From positions 2,108,001 to 2,172,000 of the forward strand of contig NZ_BNJG01000002.1 of the NCBI RefSeq assembly GCF_016587375.1: a stretch of 64,000 bases of DNA. Reading direction: 5' to 3'. Under the pieces are notes generated by a model, which worked only from the letters and a program-made list of their open reading frames with translations, was not told the origin of the DNA and searched no databases. The position numbers were made by a program, and so were the translations under genes. This document shows, one piece after another, positions 45,246-54,869 of the stretch. This DNA comes from Ktedonobacter robiniae (lineage in GTDB: Bacteria; Chloroflexota; Ktedonobacteria; Ktedonobacterales; Ktedonobacteraceae). The stretch's first letter is position 1; each line of letters opens with the position of its first letter.

Positions 45246-46224
45246 GTGACAACGCAACTTGGACGAGTGGGGACGATCCTGCTTCCCCTTGGAGAAGAAC
45301 AACAGCAGGATAAGATAGTCCAGCAGGCCTGCCAGGCGGTCGCCCTTGCCCGAGCCTGTGGTGCGCGAAGTGTGGCCCTCTCCGCGCGTCTTGCGGCACA
45401 GACCAATGAAGGACAGTTGATTCAAGAGAGCCAGTACGTGCGTGCTGGTCACCGTCCACGTCTCACGACCACAGACGCAACCACCAGTGCTGCGGCCTTG
45501 CTCAACCTGGAGTGGGTCCTGGCTCGCGTTGCCCGTGATCTTTGCCGTGAACGTGTGGCGGTGATGGTCGGACCTGATCCTCTTGCCAGCACCTGTCTTC
45601 GTCTCCTGCTCGCAACATTGCCACATCCTGCATCTCTCACCATCTGTGTGTTTCCAGATCAGGACACTTCTGTTGAGGAACTGGTGGCAGCACTCCAGGC
45701 TTTTGGTTTTCAGGGGGAGATGGTGCTCTGTGAGATGCAAGGAGGAGGCGAGGGGGTCCCAGATGTGATGTATGAGGCAACCCTGTTCTTTGGGACACCC
45801 AGTTTGCTTGAAGGACTCGATATGACGCGCCTTCGTGGCCGGGACACTTCTGTTCATGCTTGCAGGTCTCTCGCCGCTGGTGTCAGTGCCATTTCTGGCA
45901 CGGATGTGCACACAGGAAGACATCCTTGCTCCCCAGGCGGATGAGCTGACCTCTCCGATGCCGATGCAAGAACTCCGTGCCTTTGAGAAAGGGTCTATGC
46001 TTGACCTGCTTCTACAAACGGGGGAAGGGTGCGGCGTGCTCACGCCGTACCAGATACATAGTAGCCCGCTTGCAGGACTTGCGGTCGCAACACTTGAGGT
46101 CCCCCAACGCTTGGACAGGTCGACACCAGGACGGCACAAGGTCACTACTTTGTGCTCAGACGAGCAGGATTCTGGGGAACGGCTCCTTATCTGGGGATGC
46201 AGACCTCCGCATCTGCTTACCTGA
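45246..46224 (+). pseudogene. Frameshifted acyl-reductase-like / dehydrogenase-like gene
   Basis: The first frame (to about 45838) has the pattern RLTTTDATTSAAALLNLEWV, DLCRERVAVMVGPDPLASTC and LLLATLPHPASLTICV, then YEATLFFGTPSLLEGLDMTR. This recalls the Rossmann domain of long-chain acyl-ACP reductases or shikimate-dehydrogenase-like proteins, in which a glycine motif would occupy the GPDPLAS position. The continuation (AGTLLFMLAGLSPLVSVPFL, DILAPQADELTSP) lies in the next frame, from 45835, so there is a frameshift. The N-terminus is lost at the NACHT boundary. The family is a tentative call. Confidence 0.45.
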
Positions 46225-46406
46225 CGCAGTTTCGTGCTCGTTTTCGCACGCGTTCTTGATGGGTCATCTGGACTCATACCTTCTTCCCGTATGTCTGCTC
46301 ATATAGTTTCACATTACGTGCTCCGAAGGCGCCTGCTGAAACACAGAACGGGCGAGTCATGCGTTCTTTCTCACGCACCTGTGCAAGAGAGGGAGGTTAA
46401 AAACTG

Positions 46407-47426
46407 ATGTTTGATTACACGCTCTTGATACGACTCTTCTTTGCACTTCTCACGGACATGGCTCTCTTGCTGTACGGCATCCGCTCGTTAACCGAAATGG
46501 TTGAGCATATTCCGAGTGGTCATGTTCGCCGCCTGTTTCTCCACGCGGCACGTTTTCCTGTGATTGCCTATCTCGTTAGCCTTATCATGACGGCCTGCTT
46601 GCAAAGTTCCAGCGCGATGCCTTCTCTGCTGATTGAACTGGTCAGCACGGATCTTATGCCGTTCTCAACGGCGATTGTGATGTTGCTCGGAGCCAATGTT
46701 GGCTCGACTCTTGCGGTGCAGCTGCTGTCCTTTCACGTGACGGATTATGCGCTCACTATCGTTGGCCTCTTTGCCTTGCTTGCGCTCATGACGGCACGCA
46801 CCCGCTGGCGACGTGTTGGACAAATCATGTTTCCTTGTGGTCTGATGCTGCTTGGACTCTTCATCCTCTCTCAGGCAAGCGAGCTTCTGGCAAACAGCGC
46901 ATGGGCAGGAGAGATCCTCCAGACAGGTGCTAGTTCACCTCTCTTGCTTCTCCTTCTGGGAGCAGCATTGGCTATGCTTCTCAATTCGAGTACGGCGACC
47001 ATCGGGCTCTTGCTCGTCCTGGCATCACGTCACACGTTGCCCCTGGTCCCAGCAATGGCAGCCATGCTGGGGGCAAATATCGGGACGACACTCCCTGCGC
47101 TGCTCGCGGCGGTATCGCGCAATATGGCTTTGGGGCAGCGCCTGGCGCTCGTCCATACAGGAACGAAGTGTCTGGGTGTATGCCTGCTCTTCTTGTTGTT
47201 ACAGCCCCTTGTTGCCTTGCTCGCTATGTGCTGGCCGAGCCCTCTCACGCAAGTTGCCATGGCGCATCTCGGATTTAATGTCCTGCTGACCTGTTTGTGG
47301 GTACCTCTGGCGGGCCCACTTACCTGGCTGCTCACCTCTCTGGAGCCTTCAGGAGAAAAAGCGTCTGTATGCCAGATCTCAGAGTCTGCTGGCTATCTTT
47401 TGTCATCGCCAGTCTCAGATGGATGA
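46407..47426 (+). CDS. Na/Pi cotransporter-family membrane protein
   Basis: The 339-residue protein has about nine hydrophobic helices. It contains the two repeated Na/Pi-cotransporter modules, one with TACLQSSSAMPSLLIEL and GANVGSTLAVQL, the other with LLNSSTATIGLLLVL and GANIGTTLPALLAAV. These QSS-type and GANIGTT motifs identify the NptA/PhoU-associated family, which moves phosphate or other anions with sodium. The protein lacks a C-terminal PhoU domain. It stands alone; the start at 46407 has a GGGAGG element upstream. Confidence 0.88.
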   Translation: MFDYTLLIRLFFALLTDMALLLYGIRSLTEMVEHIPSGHVRRLFLHAARFPVIAYLVSLIMTACLQSSSAMPSLLIELVSTDLMPFSTAIVMLLGANVGSTLAVQLLSFHVTDYALTIVGLFALLALMTARTRWRRVGQIMFPCGLMLLGLFILSQASELLANSAWAGEILQTGASSPLLLLLLGAALAMLLNSSTATIGLLLVLASRHTLPLVPAMAAMLGANIGTTLPALLAAVSRNMALGQRLALVHTGTKCLGVCLLFLLLQPLVALLAMCWPSPLTQVAMAHLGFNVLLTCLWVPLAGPLTWLLTSLEPSGEKASVCQISESAGYLLSSPVSDG

Positions 47427-48107
47427 GCAGCGAAAAGCGTTTGTGTGTCTCTGCTGTCCAGGTTTTCCACAGGTTTTCCACATTGGAAAAGATCGATGTA
47501 GAAGACCAGGACAGGAAAGAAAACACGAGTAGAGAGACCACTCGCCAGAACGCGCGTGGGAAGGTCCATGGCGTGTGTTGTTGTCATTGAGGAGGGGGAG
47601 CCGAGAGGATGGATCCTGGTGTGTGTTGTTCCTCTCCGTCTGTTGCCAGAGAGGTGAGTCTTTCAGCAACATGGTCATCCTCTCTCCCTCATACGTTGAT
47701 TGTGGAAACAAAGGCAGATCGAAAAGGTGCTGTCTGGTATTTTGTACCACCCCTCGAACGCAAACGAGCGTGAGGAGAGGAAATGTTCGACAGTTCATAC
47801 AAAGACAGTTGCACGAACTATCGAACTAATGCCAGAGAGTTTCTTTTGAGCCAGGCATAAGATGACTTTGTAGCAAAAAACATCTGTAAGAGGCAAAAGC
47901 GAAACCCAACGCATCAGTAAGTGTGCACCAACCATAATGTTCGCTCTCGTTGAAGCCAGGCATCCATGCTGGAATGGTCTCCTTTTTGGAGCGTCTGTTC
48001 AGCTTGGATGGAACTCCTATAGTACTAAGGAAAGAGATGCATCTTACAATGGGGAAGAGATTGATGGAGACAGAAGCGCTTCCCTTTTTATCCAGGAAGG
48101 TAGTTGC
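47427..48107. other. Intergenic region before the histidine kinase
   Basis: No supported gene. The frame of the histidine kinase is open back to 47937 but without a ribosome binding site. Open stretches on either strand show no protein family. Confidence 0.45.
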
Positions 48108-49259
48108 ATGCAGCATGAACCATATGGGGAAAGCCAGCAACCTTTCGGACGCCTTAATGGTCTTTTTGCCAAGAACCCGGAAGCTCGTGACTTTCTTGCC
48201 CAGGCTATTTTAGACTCAGTGACGGTCATGATGGCAGTTCTGGATACCAACGGAAGAGTTCACATTGTCAATGAAGCATGGAGACGCCAGGCGCGAGAAT
48301 CCTGTTCACCTGACCAATTGGCACGTACCGGGATAGGGATGAATTACCTGGACGTGTGTAAACACGCACAGGGAGCATCTGCTGAAGAGGCTCCAGAAGC
48401 TTTCGCAGGTATTGAGGCGGTCCTGGGAGGAAGACAATCCTCATTTACTTTAGAATATCCCTGTTTTTCGCCAGCGCGGCAGAGTTGGTATCTGATGAGC
48501 GCCACCCCTCTTCCAGGAAATGCAGGGGCGGTGGTTGCCCATATCGATATTACCGAGCGCAAACAGCTCGAGCAGCAAAAAGATATCTTCATCAGTATGG
48601 CAAGTCATGAGTTGCGAGCGCCATTGACTGCCTTGAAAGGTTTAACGCAACTTGAGAAAAAGAAAAGTGAAAAGCGCGGTTTAAGCGAGTCTCTCCGTTT
48701 TCTGGCAAAGATGGAGAGACATATTGATCAATTGACAAAGCTTGTCACTGAGTTATTCGATGTGGCAAAAATGCAGGCAGGGAGATTGGACTATGTCAAA
48801 GAACCTCTTGATCTGGATGCGTTGATCAACGAGATTGTTGAAACGGCACAACTGACGAGCCCAGGTCATAGGTTAACGATTCATGGAGCCTCGCATGCGA
48901 CAATTAGTGGGGACCGGGACAAACTTGGACAGGCCTTTACCAACCTGTTGAGCAACGCCATCAAATATTCCCCTCAGGCAGACTATGTGGATATCTCCCT
49001 GGAGACTGTGCAAGATGGAGCTTTTGTGCGCATCCAAGATGTTGGGATTGGTATTCCCAAGGAGCGCCAGGACCGACTCTTTGAGCGTTTCTATCGTGTT
49101 GATACCTCCAAGCAGAACTATGTTCCCGGACTCGGTCTGGGCTTATACATTGCACATGAGATCATCAAGCATCATGGAGGAGAAATCACGGTGAGCAGTG
49201 AGGAGGGGAAAGGATCAATCTTCTCAGTTTCGCTTCCTTTGCACGTATCCGCCACGTAG
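48108..49259 (+). CDS. PAS-domain sensor histidine kinase
   Basis: The 383-residue cytoplasmic kinase has a PAS domain from about residue 33 to 150 (VTVMMAVLDTNGRVHIVNEA, ending AVVAHIDITERKQLEQQ). A HisKA domain follows with phospho-accepting His167 in SMASHELRAPLTAL. The HATPase core has N box NLLSNAIKYSP, G1 DVGIGIPKERQ, F box LFERFYRV and G2 GLGLGLYIAHEI. The start at 48108 (MQHEPYG) has an AGGAAGG element upstream. No transmembrane helix or response regulator is nearby, so it is an orphan kinase. The PAS domain may sense redox, light or a small ligand. Confidence 0.9.
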   Translation: MQHEPYGESQQPFGRLNGLFAKNPEARDFLAQAILDSVTVMMAVLDTNGRVHIVNEAWRRQARESCSPDQLARTGIGMNYLDVCKHAQGASAEEAPEAFAGIEAVLGGRQSSFTLEYPCFSPARQSWYLMSATPLPGNAGAVVAHIDITERKQLEQQKDIFISMASHELRAPLTALKGLTQLEKKKSEKRGLSESLRFLAKMERHIDQLTKLVTELFDVAKMQAGRLDYVKEPLDLDALINEIVETAQLTSPGHRLTIHGASHATISGDRDKLGQAFTNLLSNAIKYSPQADYVDISLETVQDGAFVRIQDVGIGIPKERQDRLFERFYRVDTSKQNYVPGLGLGLYIAHEIIKHHGGEITVSSEEGKGSIFSVSLPLHVSAT

Positions 49260-49399
49260 GAGACCATTCCAGCATGGGTGCCTACTTCAACAAGCCAGAT
49301 GCGCTCTACTTTCTATCGGTAGAGAACTCCTACACAGAGATTGGCGGCCTTATGAGCACCCAGATTAAATGGGTTCCTTATCAAACCGCGCCATCGATC

Positions 49400-49422
49400 C
49401 CCCATGTTTTTGAAACATGGGG
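49400..49422. repeat. Hairpin between the kinase gene and the TnpB element
   Basis: CCCCATGTTT and AAACATGGGG with a 3-base loop. It lacks a T-tract. It may be a subterminal hairpin of the TnpB element or a weak terminator for the kinase gene. Confidence 0.45.
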
Positions 49423-49505
49423 ATGAATGGCGCGTTCCTTTTATGAGGTGGATAGGGTGGTGTGCATTGTTACATCTTTACATCTTATATGCTATAATGT
49501 AATGC

Positions 49506-50705
49506 ATGAAACAGAAACGCGCGTTCAAGTACCGGGTGTACCCCACAGTACAACAATAGCAGATCCTTGCTCAGACCTTTGGGTGCTGTCGCTTCATCTA
49601 TAACTGGGCATTGTGCAAGAAAACCGATGTCTATTACAACGAGCAGCGACGCCTCTATTACAAAGATCTGAGCCTCTTGCTGACTGAACTGAAACAGCAA
49701 GAAGAGACCCACTGGTTGAATGAGGTTTCCAGTGTGCCCTTGCAGCAAGCTCTTCGCCACCTGGACAAAGCGTTTCTCAATTTCTTTGAAGGGCGTGCCA
49801 AATATCCTGCCTTCCACAAGAAACGGAACACCCAATCCGCGACCTATACCGCCAATGCCTTCACCTGGCGCAAGGGCTGTCTCACCCTTGCCAAGATGAG
49901 TGAGCCCCTTGATATACGCTGGTCGCGCCCTCTGCCAAAAGACGCCCCCCCTTCGAGTGTGACCATCTCCAAAGACTGTGCTGGCCGCTACTTCATCAGC
50001 ATCCTGGTGGAAGACGAGATTGCCCAATTGCCTGCTCATTGGCAGGCAATTGGTGCTGACCTTGGCTTGACGTCCTTTGTCGTCCTCTCCACGGGCGAAG
50101 TCGTGGGCAATCCCAGATTCTTTCACAAGGATGAGAAGAAGTTGGCGAAAGCCCAACGCCGCCATGCCAGGAAGAAAAAAGGGTCCAAGAATCGAGACAA
50201 AGCACGTCTCAAGGTCGCACGTCTTCACGCCCGTATCGCTGATCGTCGCCGTGACTTTCTGCACAAGCTCTCGACTCGCCTGATTCGTGAGAACCAAACG
50301 ATCTGCGTGGAGAGCTTGCAGGTCAAGGACATGCTCAAGCACCCGACACTCAGCAAAGCCATCAGTGATGTGGGGTGGTCCGAGTTTGTGTTCCAACTGG
50401 AATACAAAGCCGACTGGTACGGTCGCAACGTGGTCAAGATCGACAAATGGTATCCCTCCAGTAAACGGTGTTTCGCGTGTGGGCATATTCTCACCTCCTT
50501 AGCGCTTGATGTTCGTCAATGGGACTGCCCAGGATGTGGTGTCCACCATGACCGCGATATCAATGCTGCCAAGGTGCGCCGTTTCGGCGCGTGTAAAGAT
50601 CCTCTCTTGAAGAGAGAAAGGTTGAGAACAAGACCTTTAGGACAACCAACCTACTTAGAGGGGAAACCCAAAGAGGAAAGCAGCATGTTGGTAAAGCGGG
50701 TATGA
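49506..50705 (+). pseudogene. TnpB (IS200/IS605 type) with an in-frame TAG at codon 18
   Basis: The natural start is the ATG at 49506 (MKQKRAFKYRVYPTVQQ), 8 bases after a TATAAT box. Codon 18 is TAG (49557-49559), after which the same frame continues QILAQTFGCCRFIYNWAL and the rest of a normal TnpB. Catalytic parts are complete: GADLGLTSF (Asp), ICVESLQVKDML (Glu), CFACG...CPGCG zinc ribbon and HHDRDINAAK (Asp). The missing residue is probably Glu or Gln. Internal starts (TTG 49611) would lose the N-terminal strand. No tnpA is present. Confidence 0.85.
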
Positions 50706-51077
50706 GGGAAGATATGTACATCATGGCTCCGCAAGTCCTGTATGCATGGTGAAGCTGAATTGCTGAACCCAAGTTTCCAGTGGTCTAAGCATTGGCCCGT
50801 CACACCATATCTAAAGTGACGACACCGGAATACCTACCTTTTCTTGGCGGATAGGAAATGTTCTCTCCGGTGAACGACCAGTAAGGAACTGGTTCAAGGA
50901 AATCAAAGGGCACCTCCCCATACTACTACGTCTTTCACGCGCAAATACGGGATCGCCTACAAGCCGAAAGGCTCATGGCGACGGAGTTTTCATAGTACTC
51001 AAATGCTCAGAATAATATCTGAGACAAGGGGAAGGAAAACAGGGAACACCGAGAACTAACATAGGGAGGTGCGCGAG

Positions 51078-52585
51078 ATGCGCTCTGCCACAACTATCTT
51101 AGGGATCATTCATGAACGAGGCAAACAGAGATTGCCATTGGAACGAGTGTCTAGGCTCCTGTTCAATCGCGATCTGTATCTGATGGCCTACGGCAAAATC
51201 TACAGAAATAACGGAGCCACAACGCCAGGGAGCACCCCTGAAACAGTGGATGAGATGTCCTTGCAAAAAATTGATACCATTATCGAAGCTTTACGCTCCG
51301 AACGGTACCGATGGGCACCAACGCGACGTGTCTACATTGAGAAAAAGAACTCGACGAAGAAACGTCCGCTCTCGATGCCCACTTGGTCGGACAAACTCTT
51401 TCAGGAAGTCATTCGATTGATCCTGGAGAGCTACTTTGAGCCGACCTTCAGCAACTTCTCTCATGGCTTCCGCCCTGGCAGAGGATGCCATACAGCGCTC
51501 AGGCAGATAGACGACAACTGGCACGGAGTCAATTGGTTCATTGAGGGAGACATACAAGCGTGCTTTGACAGCCTCTCACATGAATTCCTCATGCAAGCGT
51601 TGGCTGAACACATTCACGATGGGCGATTCCTTCGACTCATCCGAGAACTCCTACGAGCGGGGTACTTAGAGGAATGGAGATACAACGCCGCAGTCAGTGG
51701 CGCACCCCAGGGCGGGATTGTTAGCCCCATCCTTTCCAATATTTACCTCAGCAAATTCGACGACTACGTTGAAAATACACTCATTCCAATGTATACCAAA
51801 GGAGCCAGACGAAAGAAAAACCATGAGTACGATAACCTTCTGTGTCAAGGCTACCGATTACGAAAACGAGGACAATATACTCAGGCGATCAAAGCGCGCA
51901 AAGCCGCACAGAGACTCCCCTCAGTAGACCTCTATGACCCTGACTATCGAAGGCTCAAATTTGTACGGTACGCAGACGACTGGCTTCTGGGACTCACTGG
52001 TACAAAGAAAGAAGCTGAAGACATCAAAGAGCAGATGAAGACCTTTCTCCGTGAAGAACTCAAGCTCGAATTATCGGACGAGAAAACTCTCATCACTCAC
52101 GCAAGGACCAAGGCTGCTCGATTTCTCAGCTACCACATTTCAGCTTCACAGGATGACACCCGTCAAACCAAGAAAAAACGGAGTAGCAACGGCCATATTC
52201 GGCTACGAGTCCCACCAGATCTCTTGCAAAAGAAATGCCAAAAATATCAGCGAAACAACAAGCCCGTCCACCGAAAAGAATTGAGCAACAACACGGAATA
52301 CTCCATTGTTGCTCAGTACCAATCGGAATTTCGGGGTTTCGCGGAATATTACCAACTAGCAAATGACCTTCACAGGCTTAACAGCCTGAAATGGATAATG
52401 GAACAATCCCTAGCAAAAACGTTGGCAACGAAACTGAAAACGACCGTGAAAAAGGTCCACAAGAAGTACGGAGCCACCTGGACAGGAGACGGAAAACTCT
52501 ACAGAGGGCTTCAAGTCATTGTCCCACGCGAAGGAAAGAAACCATTAACCGCCAAGTGGGGAGGCATTTCTCTCAAGAGAAGCGT
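51078..52585 (+). pseudogene. ltrA: Group II intron reverse transcriptase/maturase, N-terminal and RT part
   Basis: The reverse transcriptase domain is complete: GFRPGRGCHTALRQI, FIEGDIQACFDSLSHEFL, SGAPQGGIVSPILSNIYLSK and FVRYADDWLLGLTG with the YADD active site. Thumb and maturase domain X follow (AEYYQLANDL region). The start at 51078 has GGGAGGT upstream. After KWGGISLKR at about 52585 the normal sequence stops and IS110 sequence follows; the frame runs on to a stop at 52760 only by chance. The HNH endonuclease end is at 53957-54238. Confidence 0.85.
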
Positions 52586-53956
52586 CATGCGCCGCAGGCG
52601 CCCCGTTCTGAATGAAAAAGGACTCGAAGGACTATACTGTGGAGGAAAGATGCCAAGAATGAAAACGATGTCCTTACTAAGGCCAGAGAGCTTGAAAGAG
52701 AAGCTGTCTTGGGCGTCTGGAAGAACCGCTCATTGTCGCTCCATTCCTGGAAGCACGTAGAGGAAACTCTCATTGTGGAAAGACGCCCTCTTGGTGATCT
52801 TTCAGTGCGTCTGTCTGATCAGTTTTCAGGAGGAACAGCAATGGAAGTCGTGTATCCGCGATGCAGTGGTCTGGATGTCCATAAGCGCTTTGTCGTGGCA
52901 TGCCTAAGTATTGTCGAGCATGGGCAGCGCCACAAAGAATTGCGACAGGTCAGTACCATGACCAGCGACATCCTGGCATTGAAGGCATGGCTTTTAGCTT
53001 CTGGCTGTCGCCAGATTGCCATGGAGTCCACCGGGTCTATTGGAAACCCATTTTTCACGTGCTCGAAGACTCCTTTGAAATTGTGCTGGTCAATGCCCAA
53101 CACATGAAAGCCGTCCCTGGGAGAAAAACGGATGTGAAAGACGCAGAATGGCTTGCCGATTTGCTGCAACATGGGTTATTGAAAGCCTCCTTCATTCCAA
53201 GCAGCGAGCAACAAGCCGTTCGTGACCTCACCCGAACACGCATGCGCTTGCTCCAGGAACGCACCCGCCTGATCAATCGCATCCAGAAGGTGCTCGAAGA
53301 TGCCAATATCAAGCTCGCATCGGTGGTCAGCGATATTATGGGAGTAACGGGACAAGCGATTCTGAGCGCGCTGGTAGCGGGGCTAGAAGATCCTGAGCAC
53401 CTGGCGCATCTGGCGCGAGGGAGCCTGGTCAGGAAACAGGACCAGTTACAAGCAGCTTTGCAAGGTAAGCTGACCCCACATCACCGGATGCAGCTCGAAG
53501 AATTGCTCCCGTTGATTGCCACATTAGATCGCTCCATTGCCCACTTCGACCGGGAGGTGGCTGAACGCTTACGGAGGTTTGATGCCCTCATTGAACGGGT
53601 CGATGCAGTGACGGGACTTGCGCGACGGAGCATCGAGGTCTTGCTTGGCGAACTCGGCTGGGACATGAACCACTTTCCTGACGCCGCTCACGCAGCTTCC
53701 TGGGTCGGCATCTGCCCAGGCCAACATGCGCACAGGAGGCAAGCAACAGAGTGGCCGCACACGTCAAGGCAATCGCTGGGCCAAAACGGTGCTTATTCAG
53801 GCGGCTCACGCCGCAGGCCATACTCAGACGTATCTCGGCGAACAGTACCGTCGGATTAGTGCGCGACGAGGAAGCAAGAAAGCCGCAATGGCTGTTGGGC
53901 ACAGCATTCTGGTGATTTTCTATCACATGGTCAAAACGGGTGAGCCATACCATGAG
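52586..53956 (+). mobile_element. IS110-family element 3, inserted in the intron maturase gene
   Basis: Deleting about 1.37 kb brings SLKR next to KLHAILND, which is the expected order of a maturase. The left ~255 bases are non-coding and contain a GGGCGTCT/AGACGCCC stem (around 52710-52790). This parallels the stem of IS110 element 1 and is a possible bridge RNA. Ends are approximate. Confidence 0.7.
52841..53956 (+). pseudogene. IS110-family transposase (element 3), two frameshifts
   Basis: The start MEVVYPRCSGLDVHKRFVVA follows AGGAGG. The first frame runs to MESTGS, and the family sequence resumes in a second frame (YWKPIFHVLEDSF, KTDVKDAEWLADLL). One G missing from the GGG run near 53034 explains the shift. 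A second break near 53730 moves to a third frame (TGGKQQSGRTRQGNRW, then RRISARRGSKKAAMAVGHSI). Pieces include the catalytic Asp in KTDVKDAEW. The third frame runs straight into the maturase HNH domain with no stop. Confidence 0.85.
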
Positions 53957-54238
53957 AAACTACACGCAATCCTCAATGACCACCCCCAACCTTTCTGGCC
54001 GAACCGGTCAGAACTAGAAAAGCGCCTCCTAGCTGATGCCTGTGAGTTATGTGGCTCAACAGATCGAGTGGAAGTGCATCATATTCGAGCCCTGAAAGAC
54101 CTCGAACAGAAAGGAAGACGAGAAAAACCTTTGTGGGCAAAAGTGATGTCGGCCCGCAAACGGAAAACTCTTGTCGTATGTTGGTCGTGTCACAGAAATA
54201 TCCATGCCGGGCGCTCTGTGACGATGCTTCAGACATGA
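53957..54238 (+). pseudogene. ltrA: Group II intron maturase, HNH endonuclease part
   Basis: KLHAILNDHPQPFWPNRSEL followed by ADACELCGSTDRVEVHHIRA, and KTLVVCWSCHRNIHAGR: the C-terminal HNH domain of the maturase with its C-x-x-C pairs and catalytic histidines. It ends at the stop at 54236-54238. It has been cut off from the reverse transcriptase by IS110. Confidence 0.85.
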
Positions 54239-54254
54239 AGTGGGTGTGACTGGA

Positions 54255-54289
54255 GAGCCGGGTGCATCGAAAGATGCAAGCCCTGGTTC
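54255..54289 (+). ncRNA. Group II intron domain V
   Basis: A 35-nt hairpin: GAGCCGGGTGCATC, GAAA tetraloop, GATGCAAGCCCTGGTTC. It matches the domain V pattern, with the GAGCC...GGTTC closing stem and GNRA loop. It lies 16 bases past the maturase stop. Confidence 0.8.
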
Positions 54290-54399
54290 GGAGAGGGACG
54301 GGCAGAAAAGGCCTGGAGACAGAACCTCGCTGGCCGTCTACTCTACAACATTGTGGCCGTGGGGCTCACGGTCCTTAACGCCTGTGGAGAGTCTGTAAG

Positions 54400-54491
54400 A
54401 CCTGGACGGGTTTTGTCTCGTTCAGGCAAGACTCAGACCCTCGAGGTGACTCGAGGAATCCCCCAGCTTGAGCCGTGGGGAGGATGTCAAG
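54400..54491 (+). ncRNA. 3' end of a TnpB omega-RNA / right end
   Basis: Two adjacent hairpins, CCTCGAGGTGACTCGAGG and CCCCCAGCTTGAGCCGTGGGG, followed by AGGATGTCAA. This is the usual right end of IS605-family TnpB elements. The upstream portion of the guide RNA lies behind tnpB at 50560-50800, on the other side of the intron. Confidence 0.55.
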
Positions 54492-54749
54492 CTTCGGTGT
54501 AGCGGTAAAAGCGAAGAAACTGGCGTTGGGGATGTGCCCACGTTTCTGCATATCCTGTACGATGCGGTCCTCCAGGTCTTCTGGTTTCTCACGCTCACTC
54601 TCTTCCGCCTCCTTCAGGCTTAGCGCGGTGAGTGCCTTTTTCATCAGGCTGCCACTCTCACCACTCTGCGAGGAATATGCCTCGTCAATGAGGACAGCGA
54701 AGCGTTCCCCCTGCATAGTGCTGATTTCATCGACAATGACAGGAGCAAC
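54492..54749 (-). pseudogene. HsdR-like type I restriction helicase fragment
   Basis: The minus strand encodes VIVDEISTMQGERFAVLIDE, AYSSQSGESGSLMKKALTAL, then NASFFAFTATPK. This is the DEAH-type helicase core region (motif II IDEA, motif III FTATP) of a type I restriction subunit. It is cut off after FTATPK by the right end of the TnpB element, and nothing recognisable precedes residue VAPVIV. Only ~86 residues remain; the other side of the gene is not found near the left end at 49.4 kb. Confidence 0.8.
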
Positions 54750-54869
54750 GTAATGGAGAAACCTGCAATCGTCATGGCAAGAGAGGATAGGGGCGCCATG
54801 AGGGTTAAGGTTGCATTTCTTTGGAGAAGGCAAGCAATTAGAAAAGATCACTTGCCTTCGCTTGGTTTA

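Larger units (their letters stand above)
50816..54346 (+). mobile_element. Group II intron, itself interrupted by IS110
   Basis: Intron features: a structured 5' region before the reverse-transcriptase gene, domain V at 54255-54289 and a domain VI-like stem ending GTCTACTCTAC at about 54346. The 5' end is estimated at 50816 from a GTGACGACACC sequence similar to the GUGYGAC consensus, which is uncertain by tens of bases. The open reading frame is split by an IS110 element. Confidence 0.65.
49506..54491 (+). mobile_element. TnpB element interrupted by a group II intron
   Basis: The tnpB gene is at the left, and its right end is at 54440-54491, where the sequence closes with a CCTCGAG/CTCGAGG hairpin and a CCCC...GGGG hairpin ending GGGGAGGATGTCAA, typical of IS605-family right ends. 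The 3.5 kb between belongs mainly to a group II intron. The right end falls directly after a Lys codon in an hsdR fragment. The left end is not fixed. Confidence 0.65.

Noticed and set aside
45156..46277. A 373-codon minus-strand open frame
   Set aside because: It overlaps the reductase-like sequence on the plus strand and the NACHT fragment, and its composition (rich in Ser, Arg, Cys) has no family resemblance. It is a shadow frame.
49400..49422. Intrinsic terminator of the histidine kinase
   Set aside because: The stem is good but no T-tract follows; kept as a hairpin only.
14843..49559. Stop-codon reassignment in this organism
   Set aside because: Ordinary genes use all three stops normally, and the internal stops are confined to mobile genes, so decay is the simpler reading.
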